NCBI GenBank assembly: GCA_026120185.1
Contig: JANUWF010001622.1
Location: forward strand, 2,105,501-2,169,500
DNA from: Voacanga thouarsii
Taxonomy: Eukaryota > Streptophyta > Magnoliopsida > Gentianales > Apocynaceae
DNA length: 64,000 nt
Direction: 5' to 3'
Part shown: one piece after another, positions 1-10,951 of the stretch
How the letters are laid out: every line of letters begins with the position of its first letter
Numbering within the stretch: the first letter of the stretch is position 1
Program-made: the position numbers and the translations under genes
The notes under the pieces: generated by a model
Seen by the model: only the letters and a program-made list of their open reading frames with translations
Databases searched by the model: none
Told to the model about the DNA's origin: nothing

Positions 1-14
1 GTGTTACTCAAATA

Positions 15-1357
15 ATGTCAGGTAAGAAATCTTTATTAAAAAAATTACCATTTCTTTTATCTGGCATATATAGCACAAAAATCCATGTAATTGAAGTGCA
101 TCATTCAGTAAATCAGAAGTTTACTGATTCTGCTACATTTATCATTTGGCATGACCGTTTGGGTCATCCAGGAGCTATTATGATGCAAAGGATAATTGAA
201 AATACGTATGGCCATCCTTTGAAAAGTCAAAGGATTTTGACATCTAATAAATTTTCATGTGCTGCATGTTCTCAGGGGAAATTGGTTATTAAACCATCTC
301 CAACAAAAGTGGAGTTTGTGTCTCCAGTATTTCTAGAAAGAATTTATGGTGATATATGTGGACCAATTAATCCACCATGTGGGCAATTCAGATACTTTAT
401 GATTTTAATTGATGCATCGACCCGATGGTCGCATGTCAGTTTATTTTCAACTCGCAACTTGGCGTTTACGAGATTGCTTGCCCAAATAATTCTCTTAAGA
501 GCGCAATTTTCAGATTATCCTATCAAAAGGATCCGTCTAGATAATGTTGGAGAATATTCCTCCCAAACCTTTGATGCTTATTGCATATTAATTGGCATTA
601 CTATTGAACATCCAGTAGCTCATATTCATACTCAAAATGGTCTAGTGAATCATTCATTAAACGGTTACAATTAATTGGTAAACCGTTATTAATGAGAACA
701 AATCTCCCGACAACTGCTTGGGGACATGCTATTTTGCATGCTACAGCACTTGTACGCATAAGGCCAACAAGTTATCACAAATTTTCTCCCTTACAATTGG
801 CTTTTAGTTTCGAGCAAAATATTGCTCATTTGAGAATTTTTGGGTGTGCTATATATGTACCGATAGCGCCAAATCAACGTACCAAAATCGGTCCTCAAAG
901 AAGGTTAGGGATATATGTTGGATATGATTCTCCCTCTATAATCAGATACGTTGAACCATTGACAAGTGATAGATTCACAGCAAGATTTGTTGATTGTCAT
1001 TTTGATGAAACTTTGTTTCCTAAATTAGGGGGAGAACATAAACCACATAAAAAGGAGCTTGCTTGGACAATATCATTGGATTATTTAGATCCGCGCACAA
1101 GAGCAAGTGAACTAGAAGTTCAAAAGATCATTCATTTGCAAAGACTTGCAAATCAATTGCCAGATTCTTTTGCAGACTCTACAAGGGTAACTAAATCGCA
1201 TATTCCAACTATAGATACTCCTATTCGGATAGAAGTCCCAACAGGACAAAATACAATTTCTACAGCTACTGAATCAAAAATACATCAGAAACGTGGACGA
1301 CCCATTGGTTCAAAAGATAAAAATCCTCGAAAGAAAAGAGGATTAAATGCAGAATGA
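15..1357 (+). pseudogene. Copia A polyprotein: integrase region, broken
   Basis: The first open stretch carries the integrase zinc finger (WHDRLGHPG followed by CAACSQGK) and the integrase core (IYGDICGPI, then RLDNVGEYSSQTF, where the usual glutamate region can still be seen). It ends at a stop at 672-674 beside HTQNGL, where the frame shifts. The second stretch from 692 continues the integrase C-terminal part (LRIFGCAIYVPI, GPQRRLGIYVGYDS), then a basic tail (KRGRPIGSKDKNPRKKRG), and stops at 1355-1357. Reading through both pieces gives one contiguous Copia integrase, so the breaks are mutations and not gene boundaries. Confidence 0.88.
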
Positions 1358-1575
1358 TCCAATGAAGAATGAAGAAAAAGGGATCAAGTAGAAACTGATG
1401 AAAAGATTCAAATATCTGAAAATAGTGAATGGAATAGTGAGATGTCCATTAATTATATAACTTCTGGCAGAAGTTGGAATCGGACAGAAATAACTGTTGA
1501 TGATGTTTTTACATACAATATAGCACTTGAAGTGTTAAAAGATAATGAGGACCTTGAACCAACATCAGTTGAAGA

Positions 1576-3186
1576 ATGTCGTCATAGAAATGATTGGTCA
1601 AAATAGAAAGATGCGATTCAATCGGAGTTAAACTCACTTGCAAAGTGTGAGGTTTTTGGACCTGTAGTCCGAACACCAGAAGGTGTAAAACCCATTGGTT
1701 ATAAATGGGTATTTGTGTGAAAGCGAAATGAAAATAATGAAATTGTAAGATATAAAGCACGACTTGTGGCACAATGTTTTTTGCAGAAACCGGGTATCGA
1801 TTACGATGAAACATTTTCACCTGTGGTGGATGTAATTACACTCCGATACCTTGTGAATCTAGTAGTACGTGAAAAGATTGACATGTGTCTAATGGATGTT
1901 GTGACTGCTTATTTATATGGAACCTTGATAATGATATTTATATGAAAATCCCAAAAGGATTTAGTATGCCTGAAGTATATAATTCTAACCCTCGTGGAAA
2001 TTATTCCATTCGATTACAAAAGTCATTATATGGCTTAAAGCAGTCTGGACGCATGTGGTATAATCGTCTTAGTGAATATTTATTGAAATCAGAATATAAA
2101 AATGATCCACTATGTCCATGTATTTTTATTAAGAAATCTGGATCTGGTTTTGTAATACTTGCAATATATGTTGATGATATTAACCTTATTGGAACTCCAG
2201 AAGAACTCCAAAAGGCAAGAAATAGCCTGAAGCAAGAATTTGAAGTCAAGGATTTTGGCAGAACCAAGTTTTGTCTTGGTTTACAAATTAAGCATCTGGA
2301 AGATAGTATTTTTATTCATCAATCAACATACACAACAAAAGTTCTTAAAAGGTTTTACATGGACAAAGCACATCCATTAAGTTCTCCAATGGTTGTGAGG
2401 TCGTTAAATATAAATAAAGATCCTTTTCGACCTCGGGAAGATAATGAAGAATTACTTGGTCCTAGAGTACCCTATCTCAGTGCGATTGGCGCATTGATGT
2501 ACCTTACTAATAATACTAGACCTAATATAGCATTTTCTGTGAATGTATTAGCAAGATTCAGTTCTTCCCCAACACGTCGACATTGGAATGGGATTAAACA
2601 TGTCCTAAGATATCTCCAAGGGACAATGGATCTTGAATTATTTTATTCAAATAGAACCAGTCCAATGTTGATTGGATATGCTGATGTTGGTTATCTATCC
2701 AATCCACATAAAGCACGGTCTCAAACTGGTTATATATTTACATGTGGTGGTATTGCTATATCATGGCGCTCTACAAAAAAATCTATAGCAGTTACTTCTT
2801 CTAATCATACTGAAATTATAGCTATTCACAAGGCAAGCCGAGAATGTGTATGGTTGAGATCAATGATCCATTATATCCGAGAAAATTGTGGATTACCTTT
2901 TGAAAAGGAAATTCCAATACCTCTTTATGAAGATAATGCAGCTTGTATAGTTCAATTAAGAGGTGGATATATTAAAGGAGATAGGACAAAACATATTTCA
3001 CCAAAATTTTTCTTTACTCACGAACTCCAGAAGAGAGGTGAAATTGATGTGCAACAGATTCGATCATGTGATAATCTGGCAGATTTACTCACTAAGGCAT
3101 TGCCGACTGCTTCATTTGAAAAATTAGTATATAAAATTGGAATGCATCGGTTAAAAGACATAAATGCATCTTCAAGATGTTATTAA
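1576..3186 (+). pseudogene. Copia A polyprotein: reverse transcriptase and RNase H, broken
   Basis: Reverse transcriptase begins near KDAIQSELNSL, just after an in-frame TAG at 1603-1605. Another stop falls at about 1718 (before KRNENNEIVRYKARLVAQ), and a one-base deletion near 1920 shifts the frame. From 1885 the frame is open to 3186. It contains the RT fingers and palm with the catalytic YVDD box (residues about 95-98 of the open piece), LYGLKQSGRMWYN, and a full RNase H domain (GYADVGYL, ARSQTGY, TSSNHTEI, YEDNAACI, RTKHISPKFFF, NLADLLTKALP). This 433-codon stretch is the best preserved part. The three disruptions make it a pseudogene. Confidence 0.9.
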
Positions 3187-3399
3187 GAGGGGGAGTATGT
3201 ATATTGTACTCTTTTCCCCTAACTAAGATTTTTTCCTACTGGGTTTTTTCTTAGTCAGGTTTTTAATGAGGCAGTATTCCCTCCAGAACGGAAAGTGTAC
3301 TCTTTTCCTTTACTAGGTTTTTATCCCACAGGGTTTTTCCTATGAAGGTTTTTAACGAGGCATTTTTCGAAATGGTTGAAAATGAACATCCAAGGGGAG
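3187..3399 (+). repeat. Internal tandem repeat and polypurine tracts of Copia A
   Basis: Between the end of the polyprotein and the 3' LTR are two imperfect tandem copies of an approx. 90-bp unit starting tgtactcttttcc (near 3205 and 3297), each followed by a ggttttt...aggtttttaa(t/c)gaggca sequence. A first purine tract (aagagggggagt, 3184-3195) precedes the repeats, and a second (caaggggag, 3391-3399) abuts the LTR and is the likely plus-strand primer. Confidence 0.7.
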
Positions 3400-3701
3400 T
3401 GTTATGAATGACTATTTATATTCTTAACAATAGTAAGTGGCTGTTCATTTTCTTAAAGATAATGTGACTGTTCGTATACTGTGACCGTTCTTTTTTTAAG
3501 GTTATTAAATTTATTTCTTAACCTTTCAGATTCTGTAACCTTTCAGATTCTATATCGAAACCTCTATAAATAGGTGTCATATGTAAACAAACGAACAATC
3601 AATGAAATCGTATCTAAACGATTCTCCCTCTTCTCTCCTCTTCTAATATCTTTACTTTACTTTTATATTTATTGATTCTATTTTGAATCAAATTCACAAC
3701 A
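3400..3701 (+). repeat. 3' LTR of Copia A
   Basis: The sequence directly after the polypurine tract starts TGTTATG and ends CACAACA, so it has TG...CA ends with TGTT/AACA inverted tips. It is about 302 bp and contains a TATA-like ctctataaatagg (about 3561-3573) suited to LTR transcription. The right limit is inferred from the CA end only, since the other LTR is not in the window. Confidence 0.65.
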
Positions 3702-4759
3702 TCTCTTAAAATTTTTGGTTTTTCGATTGTACCATTCTTTTGTCAAATCAATTAATTTCACTCTTTTAAATTCTAAAATATATAATAGTTGTTAGTCGAC
3801 CAACCGGCAATTTAATTTTAACTTTTTGAGTGGACTCAATTGTAATTATTAAAAAAATTTAAAATTATAAATTCATAATTGCAATCCAACGATTGACGAT
3901 TTAAAAATTTTATATGAATTAAAATTGATTCAATTATAAATAATATGATGTTAAAATTATATATTTACCTTTCAAAGATTTTTTTTAATCATTGCAATAA
4001 AATCCGCTAATAAATGATAAAAATTGAACCGATTGCTAGTCAATTAATTCACAGTAGGGAATGATTGTAACTTTTAAATTTTGAATGGATAACATTAATC
4101 AATTTGACAAAAGAATTGTATAATTGCAAAACGGTAATGTTCCCGTGCCAAGACTTTTTGAACCTTCATCAATTGAACATGATAATAGAAAAAACCCTAA
4201 AATGATCAGGTCTGTGAAAGAAATTAAGTAACATTTGACCGGGATAGATTCAAGATCAAAGTATTTCATGATAACTAAAGAATATGTCAAAACCAGTTCT
4301 CTTTCTCTCTCTCTCTCAGTTGAATATATGTCGAAGTGGAAACTAGTTGATATTATTGAGTGGAACAGCTTGAGATCTCACTCTATATATATTTGTTTCG
4401 GATTCATCAAGAAAGTAGAGATAATTTTAGTTCCATATATGGTTGAAAAGAAAAAGTTGAATGGCAAAAGGAAATGATAGCTTAGAACTTGGGAGAAATA
4501 GGGACAAAAGGATCTTGAATCATGAAGGAAAACAAGAATCCTAAACGGGTGAAATATATGATCAGACCGAAATCCAGAAACCAACTTCTTCTCGAAAAAT
4601 GTTGGTTTTGACCATAATATCAAAGCAGGAAAGTTTTGCTCTGATAATCTTCGAAAAGAGAGTGGATAAGGTTTCTGATCTGTTTGTGTCACCAAGAAAC
4701 TAACTTGGGCGTTTCTTCAAAATGGAACGTGTGAGTGACATTTGAAAGGGAAAAATTCC
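3702..4759. other. AT-rich intergenic DNA
   Basis: No supportable gene. AT-rich sequence between the Copia LTR and the promoter of LTP copy 1, with a short ctctct tract at about 4303-4316. The right part (from about 4540) starts to resemble the upstream flank of the other LTP copies (for example an aaggtttctgat stretch near 4669). Confidence 0.6.
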
Positions 4760-4931
4760 AAGAAAACGTAACAACCATTACCTATGCCATAAATTACTTA
4801 TCCTCAGTCCATAGTAATCAGAAGTAATCAGAGCACTATATATACCTCTTCTGCAAACCATAAGTAGCTCAGCCTAGCATAAAAGCCTAAGAATACATCA
4901 AACACTTTCAGTTGCCAACATTTAAGCTAAA
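4760..4931 (+). promoter_or_regulatory. Promoter and 5' leader of LTP copy 1
   Basis: TATATATA at 4837-4844 sits about 90 bp before the ATG. A gtaacaacc motif at 4768-4776 matches the position of the GTAAC(A/G)-type motif in all other LTP copies. The leader contains the shared catcaaacactttcagttgcc block. The arrangement is inferred from conservation between the six copies. Confidence 0.6.
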
Positions 4932-5381
4932 ATGAAGGGATTCATCATTTCAGCAATTGCAGTGTTAGCCTTGATTCTCATGGTTGAGCCAGGGCAGGCC
5001 ATCTCTTGTGGACAGGTGAATGGTTTCTTGGCTCCCTGCGTCCCATATCTCACTGGTGGCGGTGAGCCAAGCGCTCCGTGTTGCAGTGGAGTGAAGAGCT
5101 TAGTCGGGGCGGCCTCAACCACCGCAGACAAAAGGGATGCTTGCAGCTGCGTTAAGGAAGCAGCCAATCGCTTCTCGGGTCTCAAGGATGACGCCGCCCA
5201 AGCTCTTCCTGGCAAGTGCGGAGTCAAAATGGATATTCCCATCTCCAAGAATGTCAACTGCGAGAGGTAAATAAAATCAACATCTTCCCATTTAGATTAG
5301 AACATTACCAAGTATTTTTGTATTGCATTCTGCTGCTTGGTACTAACAAGTGTTTATTTTCTTGACAGCATCAGCTTATAA
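4932..5381 (+). CDS. LTP: Non-specific lipid transfer protein type 1, copy 1 (intact, 2 exons)
   Basis: Small secreted lipid-binding protein. Exon 1 is 4932-5266, the intron 5267-5368 (GT...AG, 102 bp) and exon 2 5369-5381, giving 115 residues and ending E-S-I-S-L. Residues 1-23 form a signal peptide cleaved after GQA. The mature part has the eight-cysteine motif with type-1 spacing: C26-X9-C36-X13-C50C51-X19-C71-X-C73-X22-C96-X13-C110. The family pentapeptide TxxD(K/R) is present (TTADK). The second pentapeptide PYxIS is replaced by a DIPIS sequence, so the usual binding-pocket Tyr is Ile. nsLTP1 proteins bind acyl lipids in the apoplast and serve cutin or wax deposition and defence; which role applies here cannot be told. 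First copy of the tandem array, + strand like the others. Confidence 0.96.
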
Positions 5382-7379
5382 GATGGATTTTGCTCAAGAA
5401 ATAATAATGAGAAGGTGATCAGAGGTTTGCAGTGCTTGACGCTTTCTGTCATGCAAAGTTTTGTAATAGAATAAGCTGCTATATTTAAGTGAAGCTTCTT
5501 ATTATGTAGTATATACCAGAATATGGTATGGTCCAGTTTCTCAAGAGCAATAAGAAAATAATCTTTATTATATTATAATTTCCCCTTTAAGAGGATCCCA
5601 TATGATACTGGTTATATAAAAGCTGGAAATGACTCAATTGAATGGACTGCACTTCTTTTCCATTTCCCCAAATATGGGTTCACTAGCTAGTCCTTTGAGT
5701 GGATGCCGAAGTCATATTCAAGCAAATGGTCGTAAATGTGTTCAGGAGAGAATATTTTGGATGCTTAACTATTGATATTGGAGTTATAAGGCCACTCAAT
5801 GGCTCAATGGCGCCTTATCCCATCTTGAACCTTATACTTTGGATGTGTTTCATTAATAGCATTGTACAAATTTGGTATACTATCTATTACTTGAATATTA
5901 TAATTAATATAGTTATTTATAGATATATTTTAAAACTTTTTATATTAACAATTTTTTTTCTTTGTTTCTTCAGTGATTTTTAATTTTCCCTCTATTTTTG
6001 TGTTTTAATTTTGTTGGTGAACTGAATGTTTTTATTGGATAATATTTTTTATTATTTTTATAAACACAATATAAAAATTACATTGCTCCGTATTTAATTA
6101 AATTAATAATTCGAAAATGATTGTATAAATTCTAAGGGTATATTACCCTATTCAAAAAAGAAAACAAAAAAAGACAAAAAGTATATATATATCATCATGC
6201 ATTCTATCCATACCTATATATCATCATGAATTCTATCCATACTTTTATAATAATATTAGCTTATTAAGTTTAATACATAATACTTCCGGTGTTTGATTTT
6301 GAAATATTTTATTTTAAATTCCTATAAATTTTTGTGAAATTATTTATATTAATTAAAGAGCTAGCTCAATGGTGGGACTCATGAGTTAATAAAACTTATA
6401 TTTTTTAAATAAAAAAGTTAAGTCGTTAAAGTTTTGAAGCGAAAAAAATCTATTTTAGAAAAATAAATAGAGAGATATACATCAAAACAGAAATTCAGAT
6501 ATTAGATTCTAAATGGATGGAATATTTTTTTATACTTTGTTTGATTTGCAAAGGAAAGATGAGGGAAAAGGAGAATGAAAGTGGCACATTTACTTCTACT
6601 ATTTGGGGAAATAAATTGTATTTACTGTCATTTTATTTAGTTATTAGTAATGAAAAGAAGATAAATAAAAGATTAGATTCATTATTAAGTCCCAGGCATT
6701 GCTCGAGATAAATCATTTTTTATTTTTTTATAATTTGTTATGTGTTGTGTCTATGTAGATGCTTTCTGTCAACCTAAATTTATAAATATTCAGTAATTTG
6801 GTCTAATTTGAAGTATAAAATTCTTCATCATATAAAAATTATCTTCTTAAATATAATTCTAAAAATATAAAATTTTAAAATAATTAAACTCTCATTTAAT
6901 AATGAAGAGGCATACCTCATGACATTTTAAGTTCATGAATAATAAAAATCCTTATTCAATTCTTAAATAATAATAATAAAGACATGCCTCCTAATTTTTT
7001 AAAATTTAACTTGTAGAGGAAGTCACCACGTGTTACATTCTAATGCAATTTTAGTTGCCAAGTGGTAACAACACACCATCCTTAGTGACTTATACATACG
7101 CGCACACGAGCACACACACATATATATATAACATTCATTACATTTATTATTTTAACTATTAAAAATAGAAATGAAGACATATTTGTCTTTTTACTTTCAT
7201 CTACATTTTATCGACTTTAACTTTTATTTATTCATCATCTTATTTCCAATTTACTTATACCTTTATTTACCTCCAACCAAATATAAATTTAATTACTCCA
7301 TATACCTTTAAATTAACTTTTTTCTGTCTAAATATTTTATTTTTTCACTCTAACCAATTATAAGTTAGATGATTTGAAT
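5382..7379. other. 3' flank of LTP copy 1 and AT-rich intergenic DNA
   Basis: The 3' UTR continues to about 5540 and shares sequence with copy 2 (the gtcatgcaaagttttgtaatag block, possible polyadenylation region with aataag/aataaaat-like words). The rest is AT-rich with no coding signal. A near duplicated atatcatcatg(c/a)attctatccatac pair lies at 6191-6242, and an alternating (CA/TA) tract at about 7100-7130. No gene supported. Confidence 0.6.
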
Positions 7380-8152
7380 CCAATTCAAAAAATTGATTAA
7401 GCAAGACATACACAATCTTTGAGGGCATCCGATACCTAACTTATCTAGAAATCACATATGGCAGAAGTTCATTTATGGCCAAATTTCGACACCAAATTTA
7501 TAAATATGATTATTACAACGAATCGAATGACCCAAAATTTTTAAGAGATTAGAGATGAATTATCACTACTTTTTCTCAGCATATTGCAACAAAAGAATGA
7601 TGCAAAATAAAGAGGAAAATAATTCTTGCTTAATTGGTACATTTACAAAGGAAGATAAGGAACCAAATTCCCACTAGATATACATGAGCAGAAAAAATGT
7701 ATAGCCACGTCCATTCTCGAAAAGAGCAAAATATGGCATTAACCTATAAAACAGACAAATACTGAACATGAAGAAGAAAATATTTGGGGCTGACATTAAT
7801 GTTCTGAAAGAAGGAGATAAGGTTTCGGTTTGGTTTATTTCACCAAGAAAGAAACCAACGGAAACACAGTGTATGGTACATCACAGGTCAGGAAATCACT
7901 TGGCCATAACGTATGGGAAAATCGAGAATTTCATGTCATTTTTCACCAAATACAATAACAGAGTGACATAAAAAGACAAAAAATGACAAAATGTAACGGC
8001 CGTTACAAATGCCATATATTTGCGCTTAGTTTACAGTCACTACACTATAATACCCCATCTCAGCTTCTCTTCTAGCAAATCATAAGGAGATTAGTCCATA
8101 AACCGGTTCAAATATATATCAAACACTTCGAGTCAGTTGCCATTCAATCTAA
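7380..8152 (+). promoter_or_regulatory. Promoter block of LTP pseudogene copy 2
   Basis: This flank is shared with copies 3 and 4 (stretches such as tggccaa-tttcgacacc near 7480, gctgacattaatgttc near 7790, aatttcatgtcattttt near 7925). It includes a perfect 14-bp palindrome GTAACGGCCGTTAC at 7993-8006 at the place where other copies have GTAACAGCC. The TATA box reads actataatacc (about 8044-8054), one base shorter than actataaatacc in copies 3 and 4. A 67-codon open stretch at 7768-7971 is in this conserved non-coding block, is not open in the related copies, and is not called as a gene. Confidence 0.6.
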
Positions 8153-8605
8153 ACGAAGGGATTCATCATTTCAGCAATTGCAGTGTTGGCCTTGATTCAG
8201 CTCACGGTTGAGCCAGGGCAGGCCATCTCTTGTGGCCAGGTGAATGGTTTCTTGGCTCCCTGCGTCCCATATCTCACCGGTGGCGGTGAGCCAGCTCTCC
8301 GTGTTGCGGTGGAGTGAAGAGCTTAGTCGGGGCATCCACAACCACCGCAGACAAAAGGGAAGCATGCAGCTGCGTTAAGGAAGTAGCCAATCGCTTCTCG
8401 GGTCTCAAGGATGATGCTGCCCAAGCTCTTCCTGGCAAGTGCGGTGTCAAAATGGATATCCCCATCTCCAAAAACGTCAACTGCGACAGGTAAATAAAAT
8501 CAACATCTTCCCATTTAAATTAGAACATTACCAAGTATTTTTATATTGCATTCTGCTGCTTGGTACTAACAAGTCTTTATTTTCTTGACAGCATCAGCTT
8601 TATAA
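8153..8605 (+). pseudogene. nsLTP1 copy 2, pseudogene
   Basis: Aligned with copy 1, the start codon is ACG (8153-8155). A one-base deletion at about 8292 (gagccagctctcc against gagccaagcgctcc) shifts the frame before the CC pair and runs into TGA within about 10 codons. The second exon also has an extra T (gctttataag, about 8599-8602) that removes the usual TTA-TAA end. The intron (8490-8591) still has gtaaat...gacag sites. The DNA is otherwise very like copy 1, so loss is recent relative to the duplication. Confidence 0.93.
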
Positions 8606-9060
8606 GATGGATTTTGCGCAAGAAAGAATAATGAGAAAGTGATCAGAGGTTTGCAGTGTTGACGCTTTCTGTCATGCAAAGTTTTGTAATAGAATAAGCT
8701 GCTATATCTAAGTGTACTGAAAAATAAGCTGTGTTAAGCTTCTTATTATGTAGTATATACCAAAATAGGGTATGGCGCAGCCCCATTTTCACAAGAGCAA
8801 TAACAAAATAATCTTTATTATGTTATATTTTCCCCATTAAGAGGAAGTTAATCAAATCAGAAATGATTATTTCATGAATCAGAAAATCTGTAACCAAGAA
8901 TAATACGTTTCTAACCCATGCCATATAATGTATTTTGATTATAAATATGACTAAGTGAGAAAAATCTGTACATATGGCCATTGTTTCATATGCTCAAAAA
9001 CACAGGGAGATCGACAATATATATTAAAAACAAAAAAACTATATTTTTAATTAGATAATA

Positions 9061-9800
9061 AATTCCAATATGGAAACCCTCGGTCAATCTAAGCAAACTT
9101 TGCAAGAATTGATGCTAAATTAATTTAAAATATAATGCTTTCGCCTGTTACCGAAGGAGTCATTTCATGAGCCAAGATTGACTCAAACAAGGAATAGACA
9201 TTTTTTTTTTCACTCCAGTGTTTGCATGCATGAGTTTCAAAGTATGGTTCACTATTATATCCAAAATTGAACGTTCAGAAACCAGTACTTACTTTTTTAA
9301 AATATGCATATATTTTCTTAAACTTTTGCAATTAATTTTTTTATTTAAGGGATATAAGTTTTGTTAATTCATTAATCCCATTGCAAACCTTTCTAATTAA
9401 TAAAAATATATAATAACTTGCTTATAATCAAATATACTCTTAAAATTTTATTATAGGTCAAAATAGAACATTCAAATCCAGACAATATATACGATTATAT
9501 ATTAATTTTGCCCTAATGGTTGAGATGCATTTATTTATTGTCTTTGAGAATGTCTGAAGTTGAAAACTCTCATAAAGTATGGTTCATTACTATAGCTAAT
9601 AACAATGTGAGAATGGAGATTACCATTATAGAATTTGAGCAACCAGCTTTATTAATCAACCTTTATTAATTAATTTCTAAAAATTTATCCTCTCTACTAG
9701 TATTTCATGGATTCCTTGCAAGTGAACTTAATTAATTTCCAAAAGATTCATGGAAGTGAGAGAGTTCAATTTATATTTATAATTTTAACCATATAGACAC
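9061..9800 (+). repeat. LTP downstream duplication block, copy A
   Basis: Block also found at 33895, 39085 and 41295. It begins with ggtcaatctaagcaaacttt, continues with an (a)tgc...ctgttaccgaaggagtcatt stretch and gcatgagtttcaaagtatg, and ends near tgagagagttcaatttat. It marks the extent of the tandem duplication unit downstream of each LTP gene. No open reading frame is shared by the copies. The stretch 8606-9060 before it is the 3' flank of copy 2 without a recognised feature. Confidence 0.7.
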
Positions 9801-9905
9801 TTATTTCAATCAATCAGAAATGAAAAATAAGCTTAAATAGTAATAATTATGTACATGTGTTGCATTTTATAGCATTTAAAAAAAAAATTAGATAGATATT
9901 ATATT

Positions 9906-10560
9906 CACTACTAGAAACTGGTTCGTGGCTGTTCTAGGGCTAAGGTCAATCAGCTATGAAATTTCGTGTCTGATTGACTTTAGCCACGAAACAACCACGG
10001 AAAAAATTTCGTAACTGAAACCGTTAATCGATCACGAAAATAATTTCCGTGGTTCATCAACCATGAAATATTCTGTACTTGAAATTTGACTTTCATGGCT
10101 GATTCAATTTTGTTTAATTGAAAAAAGGACTTAGCCACAAAATTTCAATTCGTGGCTGATTAGTAACGGCAATTTTCATAGCTGAAAATAACATTTCGTG
10201 GCTGATCAAATTTCAAATAAGTAAATTTTGTTTAATTAAAAAAAAGAATCGGCCACGAAATTACTTATCGTGATTGATTAGCCACGGAATATTTCATAAC
10301 TGAACTTCACATGTCGTGGCTAATTCAACTTCAAATACTGAAAAATTGTTTAATTGAAAAATAAATCAGCCACGAAATAATTTCGTGGATAATTGGTCAC
10401 GGAATATTTCGTAGCTAATGTTCATTTTTCGTGGCAGATTGAATCGGCCAAGAAATATTTTGTGGGTATATTTTGTAATCAGCAACGGAATGTCATGGTT
10501 GATTCGTGCCGAATTTTGGACAAAATTAGCCATGAATTTATGTGGTTATTACCTATCTGA
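9906..10560. repeat. Sub-terminal repeats, left end of CACTA 1
   Basis: Many direct and inverted copies of a short word, ttcgtggctgat or atcagccacgaa, spaced by A/T-rich DNA. They match the repeats at 21390-22291 at the other end. In CACTA elements such arrays are binding sites for the TnpA-type protein. Confidence 0.85.
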
Positions 10561-10951
10561 TTTTTAAACCTGTTTCTAATATATATTTCAAATCCTACTA
10601 AAATCTTGTAATTATAATCAACAAACACCCAAGCCACAAAATATCAATAAGAATAGAACAACAAAAATAATAGAGTCTAATAATATCCTCCACAAATTAG
10701 TAAAAAAGTATCACAAATGTACTCCACCACAAAATGGTAATAAAACACCACAAATGTACTGAGTATATTATAAGACTCGATCATAAGAATCTATTACATA
10801 GATCAGTTATATATCCAAGGCTACATAATCATGCATCAGATCCATCACCCTGAGTCCTTTCAACATCCATGGCTCCTCTAGATGAGCACGAGTCTAAGTG
10901 CACCCACATTGTGGCTATCATTTCATCCATCTGACAACAAGTCTCAAGTAT

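Larger units (their letters stand above)
1..3701 (+). mobile_element. Ty1/Copia retrotransposon A, 3' portion, degenerate
   Basis: The left edge of the window lies inside a Copia element. In order one reads the pre-integrase zinc finger, integrase core, reverse transcriptase, RNase H, a polypurine tract (aaggggag at about 3392-3399) and a 3' LTR. The domain order integrase before reverse transcriptase defines Copia rather than Gypsy. The gag, protease and 5' LTR lie outside the window, so neither target-site duplication nor LTR divergence can be measured. Several stops and frameshifts break the polyprotein, so this copy is not autonomous. Confidence 0.93.

Noticed and set aside
7768..7971. 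67-codon open frame starting MKKKIFGADI
   Set aside because: It lies in the LTP promoter block; the homologous stretches in copies 3 and 4 have indels that break the frame, so it is not under coding constraint.
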